5,305 bases of DNA from contig PKTO01000327.1 in NCBI GenBank assembly GCA_002869095.1, positions 1 to 5,305 of the forward strand. Direction: 5' to 3'. The notes below the pieces were generated by a model that saw only the letters and a list, made by a program, of their open reading frames with translations, did no database searches and was not told the origin of the DNA. This DNA is from Clostridiales bacterium (lineage in GTDB: Bacteria > Bacillota > Clostridia > Peptostreptococcales > BM714). A program made the position numbers and the translations under genes. This document shows, piece after piece, positions 1 through 5,305 of the stretch (position 1 is its first letter; each line of letters begins with the position of its first letter).

Positions 1-769
1 AAACAGCAGTTCCAATAACATTGAACATCAAATGCACGAGAGCCGCTCTTTTGGCTGTTTTATTGGCTCCTACACTCGAAATCATAGCTGTTACGCATGT
101 GCCGATGTTTGTACCAAGCAAAATCGGGAAAGCCGACTCAATGGGCAAAAGCCCTTCGCTTGCCAGGGCTATAAGAATACCCGTGGTGGCCCTTGAGCTT
201 TGCACTATTGACGTTATGGCAAATCCGGTGAATATAGCCAAAACGATGCTCATTATATTTTTGTCCCCAAAGCTTAAAAGCATGTGCCTGAATCCTTCAA
301 ATTCCCTCAGGGGCTTTACGGCATCCTTCATGAAATCCATACCTATGAAAAGTATTCCGAATCCGATAAGTATCTCAGCAATGTTTTTAATTCTTCTGTT
401 CTTTGCAAAAATCCATATTATTACGCCTATTCCAATTGCGAGCGGCGCAATGTAAGACAAATCGATGGAAACAATCTGGGCCGTCACAGTTGTACCTATA
501 TTAGCCCCCATGATTATTCCGACCGCTTGTGTAAGACTCATTATACCCGCATTTACAAAACCTACCACCATAACGGTAGTTGCGCTTGAGCTTTGAACTA
601 TTGCAGTCACAAACGCGCCTACCAACACAGCCATGAATTTATTGTTCGTCAATATCTCTATGATTCTTTTCATTCTGTCTCCGGCAGTTTTTTCCAATCC
701 CGTGCCCATTACATTCATGCCATACAGGAAAAGTCCCAAGCCGCCGATCAGTCCAATAATTATTTCCAT
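1..769 (-). CDS. Na+/phosphate cotransporter (NptA/PNaS family), N-terminal part, cut by window edge
   Basis: This is a membrane protein predicted to import inorganic phosphate with sodium. It has 256 complete codons and no stop before the left edge. It shows the duplicated family core. The first repeat has QSSSATT at residues 59-65 and GANIGTTVTA at 88-97. The second has QSSRATT at 190-196 and GTNIGTCVTA at 219-228. The N-terminus (IIGLIGGLGLFLYGMNVMG) is also typical. Bacterial members usually run to about 540-560 residues and often end in a PhoU-like domain, so roughly half is outside the window. Two ATG codons are adjacent, at 772 and 769. The AGGAGG at 780-775 lies 5 bases before the second but only 2 before the first, so 769 is chosen. 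It begins 15 bases after uppP and very likely shares its transcript. One oddity is Arg193 in the second QSSS motif. Family assignment is secure; the substrate is inferred from the family. Confidence 0.93.
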   Translation of the reverse strand, partial: MEIIIGLIGGLGLFLYGMNVMGTGLEKTAGDRMKRIIEILTNNKFMAVLVGAFVTAIVQSSSATTVMVVGFVNAGIMSLTQAVGIIMGANIGTTVTAQIVSIDLSYIAPLAIGIGVIIWIFAKNRRIKNIAEILIGFGILFIGMDFMKDAVKPLREFEGFRHMLLSFGDKNIMSIVLAIFTGFAITSIVQSSRATTGILIALASEGLLPIESAFPILLGTNIGTCVTAMISSVGANKTAKRAALVHLMFNVIGTAV

Positions 770-774
770 CATAT

Positions 775-780
775 CCTCCT
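775..780 (-). promoter_or_regulatory. Shine-Dalgarno site of the Na/Pi cotransporter gene
   Basis: A perfect AGGAGG lies in the 12-15 base gap between the uppP stop and the transporter start. It favours the ATG at 769 (5-base spacing) over the ATG at 772 (2-base spacing). The gap is too short for an ordinary separate promoter and terminator, which supports co-transcription with uppP. Confidence 0.85.
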
Positions 781-784
781 AAGA

Positions 785-1570
785 TCATTTGAAAATGTAT
801 AAAACCAATACCCCCAAAACAATTCTATAATATGCGAACAAATTAAAGCTGTGTTTCTTTATATAATTCATGAAAGCTGCAATTACAAAATAAGCGACAA
901 TAAAAGACACCGCCGTCCCCAGCGCAAGTATGCCCCATTGTCCGCCATTTATATTCAAACCGCCTTTCACCATCTTATAGAAGGACGCGCCGAACAAAGT
1001 TGGAACTGCAAGAAAAAATGAAAATTCCGCCGCAAGCTTTCTTCCAAAGCCAATCCCCAAACCTCCTACTATTGTTGATGCCGACCTCGACATGCCGGGA
1101 ACCAAAGCCAAGCATTGCACAATCCCGACAATAAATGCCTGCCTATATGTCAATTCCTCTTCATCCTCAACTTTCACAACATGATCCCTGTTTTCGAAAT
1201 AAAGAAGCATGAATGCTCCCAAAATCAAGGCCAGGGCTACAGTGGTAGTATTGAAAAGATACTTGTCGATAATATCCTCAAAAAGAACCCCAAGAATCAC
1301 TGCGGGAATGAGGCCGGTCAGCACTTTTGACCATAGCCGAATCTTCCGATTGAAATCCGCCTTGTTTTTAAAGTCCGGAATCAGTTTTTCCCTGAAGTAG
1401 AGAACAACTGCAAGTATTGCGCCGACTTGGATTACGACATCAAATGTGTTTGCAAAAGATCCTTCGAAATCAAGGAATTTATTTGCTATGATCAAGTGGC
1501 CTGTTGAAGATATCGGTAAAAATTCTGTCAATCCCTCTATTATTCCCAGTATTATTGCTTTTAAAATCAT
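785..1570 (-). CDS. uppP: Undecaprenyl-diphosphate phosphatase UppP (BacA)
   Basis: This integral membrane enzyme dephosphorylates undecaprenyl diphosphate to undecaprenyl phosphate, recycling the lipid carrier for peptidoglycan and other cell-wall polymers. Its overproduction in other bacteria gives bacitracin resistance. With the start at 1570 the protein has 261 residues, close to the usual 260-275. The catalytic signatures are intact: EGLTEFLPISSTGH at residues 12-25 (Glu12, Glu16, Ser22 and His25 match E. coli Glu17, Glu21, Ser27 and His30), and PGMSRSAST at 158-166, where Arg162 matches the essential Arg174. Hydrophobic stretches fit about eight membrane helices. The frame stays open to a GTG at 1603, but GGAGG at 1580-1576 lies 5 bases before the ATG at 1570 and inside that longer version. 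The predicted transcription start is also near 1606, so the short form is preferred. A promoter lies just upstream, and a phosphate transporter gene follows closely. Confidence 0.97.
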   Translation of the reverse strand: MILKAIILGIIEGLTEFLPISSTGHLIIANKFLDFEGSFANTFDVVIQVGAILAVVLYFREKLIPDFKNKADFNRKIRLWSKVLTGLIPAVILGVLFEDIIDKYLFNTTTVALALILGAFMLLYFENRDHVVKVEDEEELTYRQAFIVGIVQCLALVPGMSRSASTIVGGLGIGFGRKLAAEFSFFLAVPTLFGASFYKMVKGGLNINGGQWGILALGTAVSFIVAYFVIAAFMNYIKKHSFNLFAYYRIVLGVLVLYIFK

Positions 1571-1575
1571 TGTTA

Positions 1576-1580
1576 CCTCC
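1576..1580 (-). promoter_or_regulatory. Shine-Dalgarno site deciding the uppP start
   Basis: GGAGG followed by TAACA and then ATG gives ideal 5-base spacing to the start at 1570. It excludes the upstream GTG at 1603 as the main start, because the site would fall within that coding extension. Confidence 0.85.
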
Positions 1581-1612
1581 GATTGCAGCATAATAATCCA
1601 CACGCAACCCCT

Positions 1613-1641
1613 ATTATATATTCAAGCTACTTTGCGTTCAA
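1613..1641 (-). promoter_or_regulatory. Sigma-A/sigma-70 type promoter for uppP and the Na/Pi gene
   Basis: On the minus strand a -35 element TTGAAC (1641-1636, four of six consensus bases) is separated by exactly 17 bases from a perfect TATAAT (1618-1613). Transcription should begin near 1606-1605, giving a leader of about 35 bases before the uppP ATG at 1570. The -35 element lies within the last codons of nth and the -10 lies in the gap. I see no terminator between nth and uppP, so readthrough from nth probably also contributes. Confidence 0.7.
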
Positions 1642-2292
1642 CTGATTATTGAAATAAAGGCAATCTTTATTGATTGGGCATATGTCGCACTTCGGTTTCC
1701 TCGCTGTGCATATCTTCCTTCCATGGTTTATAAGCCATAAATGCGCATCTCCCCAATCCTTTTCTTCTATTTTTTCCATGAGCTGCATTTCAGTCTTTTG
1801 TGGAATTGCGGAATCGGAAAGTCCTATCCGGCTGGAAACTCTTTGAACATGCGTGTCTACTGCAATCGCAGGTTTCCCGAAGGCATGGCTTAAAACCACA
1901 TTCGCAGTCTTTCTTCCAACGCCGGGCAGTTTCATTAGCTCAATTCTGGTTTTCGGAACATTTCCATCATAATCGTAAACAAGCAAATTGCATGTGGCCA
2001 AGATATTTTTCGATTTCATTCTGTACAATCCACAGCTTTTAATTATATCAGACAATTCCGATTCACTCATCAATGAGATTTCCTGGGGCGTCCGCGCTTT
2101 CTCAAAAAGAACCACTGTGACTTTGTTTACTCTTGCATCGGTGCACTGTGCCGAAAGAATTGTTGAAATCAGCAACTCAAACGGATTTTTATAATTCAAT
2201 CCGGGTTTTGCATCAATGTAAACATTCCTGAGTTTTTCAATGACTCTTTCAATTTTCTCAGAATCCATCTTTTGAGACACTTTTTCCGCCAT
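1627..2292 (-). CDS. nth: Endonuclease III, DNA glycosylase/AP lyase
   Basis: This base-excision repair enzyme removes oxidised pyrimidines from DNA and cleaves the abasic site by beta-elimination. It has 221 residues, the normal family length. It shows the helix-hairpin-helix LPGVGRKTA at residues 122-130 with the catalytic Lys128, and the VDTHV segment at 145-149 with the catalytic Asp146. The C-terminal [4Fe-4S] ligands are Cys195, Cys202, Cys205 and Cys211 in the exact C-X6-C-X2-C-X5-C spacing. The N-terminal ISTILSAQCTDARVN segment (residues 42-56) is also characteristic. The ATG at 2292 shares one base with the ylxP stop (TGATG). AAGGAA at 2306-2301 lies 8 bases upstream as its ribosome binding site, so the gene is likely translated in coupling with ylxP. 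All key residues are present, so it should be active. Confidence 0.97.
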   Translation of the reverse strand: MAEKVSQKMDSEKIERVIEKLRNVYIDAKPGLNYKNPFELLISTILSAQCTDARVNKVTVVLFEKARTPQEISLMSESELSDIIKSCGLYRMKSKNILATCNLLVYDYDGNVPKTRIELMKLPGVGRKTANVVLSHAFGKPAIAVDTHVQRVSSRIGLSDSAIPQKTEMQLMEKIEEKDWGDAHLWLINHGRKICTARKPKCDICPINKDCLYFNNQLNAK

Positions 2293-2579
2293 CAGTATAT
2301 TTCCTTTTCATAATCAATTATTTCAATGCCGGGCTCCCCGTGATATTCCATGTCATTAATAATATTGTCGATTTGACTGTCAACATGGCTTCTTTGGGTA
2401 GACACAACACAGAATCCTATCTCGGCCCTGTCGGCAATGTCCTGTTTTCCAACTTCAGCAATTGCAACATTGAAATTCTTCTTTGTCCTGCTAATCAGTT
2501 TCTTTATTATGCTCCTTTTGTTCTTTAGCGTCTTCACACCAATAAGCCTCATATCAACAATACAAGTTCCAATCAACAT
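2292..2579 (-). CDS. ylxP: YlxP family protein (DUF503)
   Basis: This small 95-residue protein belongs to the DUF503/YlxP family, whose members are about 90-100 residues long. In Bacillus subtilis, ylxP lies in the nusA-infB-rbfA translation operon; its molecular role is not settled, though a ribosome-related role has been suggested. Visible family features are the N-terminal strand IGTCIVDMRL, the basic segment SLKxKR-like KTLKNKRSIIKKLISR (residues 16-31), and the AEVGKQDIADRAEIGF block (41-56), followed by a C-terminal acidic helix and strand. The start at 2579 follows AGGGTGG (2591-2585 region) at a short 4-base spacing, which is a mediocre ribosome binding site. Here the gene sits directly before nth with a one-base overlap rather than in the nusA region. 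I infer family membership from the sequence pattern; function is left open. Confidence 0.9.
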   Translation of the reverse strand: MLIGTCIVDMRLIGVKTLKNKRSIIKKLISRTKKNFNVAIAEVGKQDIADRAEIGFCVVSTQRSHVDSQIDNIINDMEYHGEPGIEIIDYEKEIY

Positions 2580-2616
2580 TAAACCACCCTATTTAATAAT
2601 ATATTATGGAGAAGAT

Positions 2617-2652
2617 AAAAAAAAGAAGCATTTATGAAAACTGCTTCTTTTT
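2617..2652 (-). terminator. Rho-independent terminator after tetR
   Basis: In the minus-strand transcript an 11-base arm AAAAAGAAGCA (2652-2642) pairs perfectly with TGCTTCTTTTT (2630-2620), around an 11-base loop. The run of eight T residues ends at 2617. The tetR stop codon TAA (2634-2632) is in the loop, so the terminator overlaps the last codons of tetR. The pairing is nearly symmetric and A-rich on its 5' side, so it could also act weakly on plus-strand transcripts. It separates the pump-regulator unit from ylxP-nth. Confidence 0.85.
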
Positions 2653-3225
2653 AAATCCATGGTCAAGTATTTTCAATGTGTTTCTCGTATCATCGATCGA
2701 AAAATCATTCAAGCCATGGTAAAAATTCTTGAATTGCACCTGGTTCAAAGCCCCCATTAATATGGTTGCCGCCAAATCAACATCCAAATCTTCGCAGTAG
2801 ACACCTTCGACTACTGCATTTTTTATTATTCTGCTGTATAAATCTATCTTTATTTCCCTTATCCTGTAAATGAATTTTTTGAAATCCATCTCTACGTTGG
2901 CTGATTCCCTCAAGAAAGTGAATGCGAAGTTGTCATATTTCTTTTTTGTATTGCACTCGACTTTTAATATGCCAAGGATTTTCTCCTCCACACTCGCTCC
3001 TTCTTCAACCGCTTTGCTTATGTCTTCAAAATATATTCTTGTCGCATATTCAAGCGCTTCCCTGAAAAGTTCTTCCTTGTTTGAAAAATATTCGTAAAGA
3101 GTGCCTTTTCCTACTCCGGCAATTTTCGCAATATTCTCCATTCTGGTAGCATGGTACCCTTTTTTTGAAAAGGCGTTGAGTGCCGCCTTTAGAATCATTT
3201 CGCTCTTGCCGTTACTATTCACCAC
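2632..3225 (-). CDS. TetR/AcrR family transcriptional regulator
   Basis: This is a one-component DNA-binding regulator, probably controlling the RND efflux gene with which it overlaps. With the GTG start at 3225 it has 197 residues, normal for TetR proteins. The N-terminal DNA-binding domain spans about residues 7-54: helix 1 (SEMILKAALNAFSKKGY), then the helix-turn-helix TRMENIAKIAGVGKGTLYEYF (27-47) and the typical SNKEELF end. The remaining helical part is the variable ligand-binding and dimer domain; its ligand cannot be told from sequence. The frame is open back to an ATG at 3285, but that would add 20 non-family residues inside the pump gene. AAGGAGG at 3238-3232 lies 6 bases before the GTG at 3225, with a second GTG at 3222 as alternative. 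It overlaps the RND stop by 11 bases, and a terminator closes the unit. Confidence 0.93.
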   Translation of the reverse strand: MVNSNGKSEMILKAALNAFSKKGYHATRMENIAKIAGVGKGTLYEYFSNKEELFREALEYATRIYFEDISKAVEEGASVEEKILGILKVECNTKKKYDNFAFTFLRESANVEMDFKKFIYRIREIKIDLYSRIIKNAVVEGVYCEDLDVDLAATILMGALNQVQFKNFYHGLNDFSIDDTRNTLKILDHGFKKKQFS

Positions 3226-5305
3226 AAGGTTCCTCCTTGTGTTTATTCCTTTTAATCCATTTTTTTGTTCTGGCAGAAAGCCCATCCATTACAAGATACA
3301 TGACCGGAATTAGAACAAGTGTCAAAAGTGTCGAAAGAAGCAAGCCTCCTATTACAACAGTTGCCAAAGGAGATTGGATCTCCGCGCCCTCGCCTGTACC
3401 CAATGCGATAGGCATCAGAGCCAATATTGTAGTCAGAGACGTCATGAGTATTGGCCTCAGCCTCGTGGGCCCTGCCATCAGAATCGCTTCAACGACATCG
3501 TGTCCCTTTCTTCTCAGTATGTTTACATAATCTATGAGAACTATGGCGTTGTTGACGACTATTCCAGCCAACATGAGAATACCGATTACTGACGGAACGC
3601 TTAATGTTCTTCCTGTAAAAAACAATCCGAAAGCTCCGCCCGAAAATGCAAGCGGCACCGTAAACATTATTATGAAAGGATAAAGCAGGGACTCGAATTG
3701 AGATGCAAGAATCATATACACAAGGAACACGGCCAATATGAGCGCCAGGAAAAGACTCTTGAAGGATTCGACAAGATCTTCATTCTCTCCCCCTATTTCA
3801 AAGCTGTATCCGTCTTCAAGGTAGTAATTGTCAGTTTTGGCTTCAATGTCAGAAACAATGCTTGCCAGATCCCTTCCGATTATATCCGAAGTTACTGTCA
3901 GCGTCCTGACTTGTCCAATCCTGCTGATGCTCACGGGACCCTTGGTTTCATAAATATCCGCGATCTGTTCAAGCGGAACGCTCACCCCCATAGGGCTTTT
4001 AATCTGCAGGTATCTGAAATTATTGATGTCATCCCTCAAATAATCAACGGCTTGAATCATCACATCGATTTCATTGCCGCCAACCTTGTATTTTGTAGAG
4101 CTGACCCCAGATAAATTGTCTCTTACTGTCTGTGCTATCTGGTAAGATGAAATTCCGTATTGCGCGGCTATATTTCGTTTTATCTTGACCTGTATTTCCG
4201 GAAGCCCTTCATCGAAACTTGATGATACTTCCCGCGTCCCCTGAACAGAATTCAATATGTCTATGAAATCCTGAGAAATGTCCTTGAGAACATCCAGTTC
4301 ATCCCCCTGTATCCTTATGCTGATTGGTGTGGATCCCATTCCCGGACCACCGGTTTGATTTGAAACCGCCTGGACCTGAATGTCCGCTCCCGGAATGTCG
4401 GAAAGCCTTTCCCTTATATCGTCAGCAACGTACTTGCTGCTTCTTTCTCTATCCGCAAGACTTACAAGAGCAAGATCCAGCGATGCTGCATTGCTTTGGC
4501 TTCCGCTTGAAATAAATGAGTTCCCTCCTCCAATTGAAGCGAATACCGTTTCAATTTCCGGGATGTCGTTTATCAGTTTTTCAATTTCATCGACATAATT
4601 CCTGGTTTTTTCGAGTTTTGCTCCAGTCGGAAGTTCAATATTTATACTTATTCTTCCCTCGTCTGTGCTTGGAAGGAACTCCGCCCCTACTTGAGCCACT
4701 GCAAAAATGGAACTTATGAAAATGACCAGTGCGACAGAAATCGTCAAAAGCTTGTGCCCGATGGCTTTTTCAAGAAGAATCTTGTATTTTCCCTCTAGAG
4801 CCGAAAAAGTGTTGTCAAACATTTTAAAGATCTTTGTCCTGCTCTTCACTTTTCTTTTTTCAGAACATGTTACCCTGAGTATCTTTGAAGACATCATAGG
4901 CACCACAGTCAAGGAAATCACCAAGGAACTGAGCAACGCAAAAGTAATTGTCAGCGCCAATTCCCTGAAAATGATTGAAGTGATTCCTTCTACAAATACA
5001 ATCGGAAGGAAGACGGCAACCGTCGTCAATGTCGATGCGATTACTGCCATACCGACTTCGCCGGCTCCTTCTTTTGCAGCCTCTATTCTTGAGTATCCCG
5101 CCTGCCTGAACCGGTAAATGTTTTCCAGAACAACTATCGAGTTGTCGACAAGCATTCCCATTCCAAGCGCGAGTCCCCCCAGTGTCATCAGGTTCAATGT
5201 TATTCCCGAAAAGAATATGAGTGAGAATGTAGCAATTATTGAAACAGGTATTGAAATTCCTATTATGAATGTGGATCTTATGTTTCTTAGGAAAAGGTAA
5301 AGCAC
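3215..5305 (-). CDS. RND family efflux transporter (AcrB/SwrC-like), C-terminal two thirds, cut by window edge
   Basis: This inner-membrane pump subunit, driven by an ion gradient, probably exports drugs, surfactants or other amphiphiles with a membrane-fusion partner encoded outside the window. The 696 visible residues align from about AcrB residue 354 onward, so some 350 N-terminal residues are missing; the first visible codon, GTG, is an internal Val. Visible are the end of TM2 (LYLFLRN), TM3-TM6 up to about residue 140, TM7 near 184-206, the C-terminal porter and docking region from FLPSTDEG (210-217) to about 505, and TM8-TM12 (about 514-672). TM4 reads LVDNSIVVLEN: Asp54 matches AcrB Asp407, but Asn55 replaces Asp408. 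TM10 reads VVNNAIVLIDY with Asn585 at the Lys940 position. RLRPILMTS (615-623) keeps the Arg971 and Thr978 equivalents. No frameshift is seen. It overlaps tetR by 11 bases. The substrate is unknown. Confidence 0.95.
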   Translation of the reverse strand: MLYLFLRNIRSTFIIGISIPVSIIATFSLIFFSGITLNLMTLGGLALGMGMLVDNSIVVLENIYRFRQAGYSRIEAAKEGAGEVGMAVIASTLTTVAVFLPIVFVEGITSIIFRELALTITFALLSSLVISLTVVPMMSSKILRVTCSEKRKVKSRTKIFKMFDNTFSALEGKYKILLEKAIGHKLLTISVALVIFISSIFAVAQVGAEFLPSTDEGRISINIELPTGAKLEKTRNYVDEIEKLINDIPEIETVFASIGGGNSFISSGSQSNAASLDLALVSLADRERSSKYVADDIRERLSDIPGADIQVQAVSNQTGGPGMGSTPISIRIQGDELDVLKDISQDFIDILNSVQGTREVSSSFDEGLPEIQVKIKRNIAAQYGISSYQIAQTVRDNLSGVSSTKYKVGGNEIDVMIQAVDYLRDDINNFRYLQIKSPMGVSVPLEQIADIYETKGPVSISRIGQVRTLTVTSDIIGRDLASIVSDIEAKTDNYYLEDGYSFEIGGENEDLVESFKSLFLALILAVFLVYMILASQFESLLYPFIIMFTVPLAFSGGAFGLFFTGRTLSVPSVIGILMLAGIVVNNAIVLIDYVNILRRKGHDVVEAILMAGPTRLRPILMTSLTTILALMPIALGTGEGAEIQSPLATVVIGGLLLSTLLTLVLIPVMYLVMDGLSARTKKWIKRNKHKEEPCGE
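3223..3241 (-). promoter_or_regulatory. Hairpin enclosing the tetR ribosome binding site and GTG start
   Basis: In the minus-strand mRNA, CACAAGG (3241-3235) pairs perfectly with CCTTGTG (3229-3223) around a 5-base AGGAA loop. Half of the Shine-Dalgarno sequence AAGGAGG is in the stem and half in the loop, and the GTG start codon at 3225-3223 forms the base of the 3' arm. The hairpin lies in the last codons of the RND gene, whose stop is at 3217-3215. Ribosomes finishing the pump would open it. This suggests translational coupling of the regulator to the pump; the pairing is seen, the function is inferred. Confidence 0.6.

Noticed and set aside
21..455. Open plus-strand frame of 144 codons
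   Set aside because: It lies fully opposite the clear Na/Pi cotransporter frame on the minus strand, has no recognisable domain and no good ribosome binding site; it is a shadow frame.
1571..1603. Longer uppP beginning at GTG 1603
   Set aside because: The ribosome binding site GGAGG is inside this extension and points to the ATG at 1570; the predicted transcript starts almost at 1603, leaving no leader.
1581..1611. Weak stem GGTTGC / GCAATC in the uppP leader
   Set aside because: Six pairs including a wobble around a 17-base loop; not convincing as a regulatory structure, and no riboswitch features are visible.
2596..2607. Perfect 12-bp palindrome ATAATATATTAT upstream of ylxP, operator-like
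   Set aside because: Made only of A and T in an AT-rich gap, so chance is likely, and no second copy was seen to support an operator.
2580..2640. Possible promoter for ylxP, such as TTTTCA-17-TATCTT overlapping the terminator, or the AT-rich -10-like TATTAT/TATATT
   Set aside because: Only four of six matches in each box for the first, and no acceptable -35 for the others; too weak to annotate in such AT-rich DNA.
3226..3285. Longer tetR beginning at ATG 3285
   Set aside because: The extra 20 residues do not resemble a TetR N-terminus, lie within the pump's coding tail, and the strong AAGGAGG sits downstream of that ATG.
4707..5117. Open plus-strand frame of 136 codons, and others at 3180-3530 and 3698-4114
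   Set aside because: All are antisense to the conserved RND pump and show no family motifs.

Overview
The window carries six protein genes, all on the minus strand, tightly packed and reading from the right edge to the left. Gene content fits an anaerobic Firmicute of the Clostridia type: moderately AT-rich DNA, strong AGGAGG-type ribosome binding sites, a SwrC/AcrB-like RND pump, YlxP (DUF503), endonuclease III, UppP and a clostridial-style Na/Pi symporter. The species cannot be named from this window.

Right part (5305 to about 2617): the C-terminal two thirds of an RND efflux transporter is followed, with an 11-base overlap, by a TetR-family regulator. The regulator's ribosome binding site and GTG start lie in a perfect 7-bp hairpin inside the last codons of the pump gene, so the two look translationally coupled. 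A rho-independent terminator whose loop contains the tetR stop codon closes this unit.

Middle part (2579 to 1627): ylxP (DUF503) and nth (endonuclease III) overlap by one base (TGATG) and form a two-gene unit. No convincing promoter was found in the short gap before ylxP.

Left part (1641 to 1): a very good sigma-A-type promoter (TTGAAC, 17 bp, TATAAT) sits across the end of nth and drives uppP (undecaprenyl-diphosphate phosphatase). This is followed after 15 bases by a Na/Pi cotransporter that runs off the left edge. Pairing an enzyme that releases phosphate on the outer membrane face with a phosphate importer suggests phosphate recapture, but this is inference.

Overall this is mostly ordinary chromosomal housekeeping and efflux DNA. 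I see no tRNA, rRNA, CRISPR array, insertion sequence or phage signal, and no undescribed multi-gene system. The points worth a second look are the hairpin over the tetR start, the altered charged residues in the pump's membrane core, an Arg inside the second QSSS motif of the Na/Pi transporter, and the uppP–Na/Pi pairing. No gene-free stretch longer than 60 bases exists.
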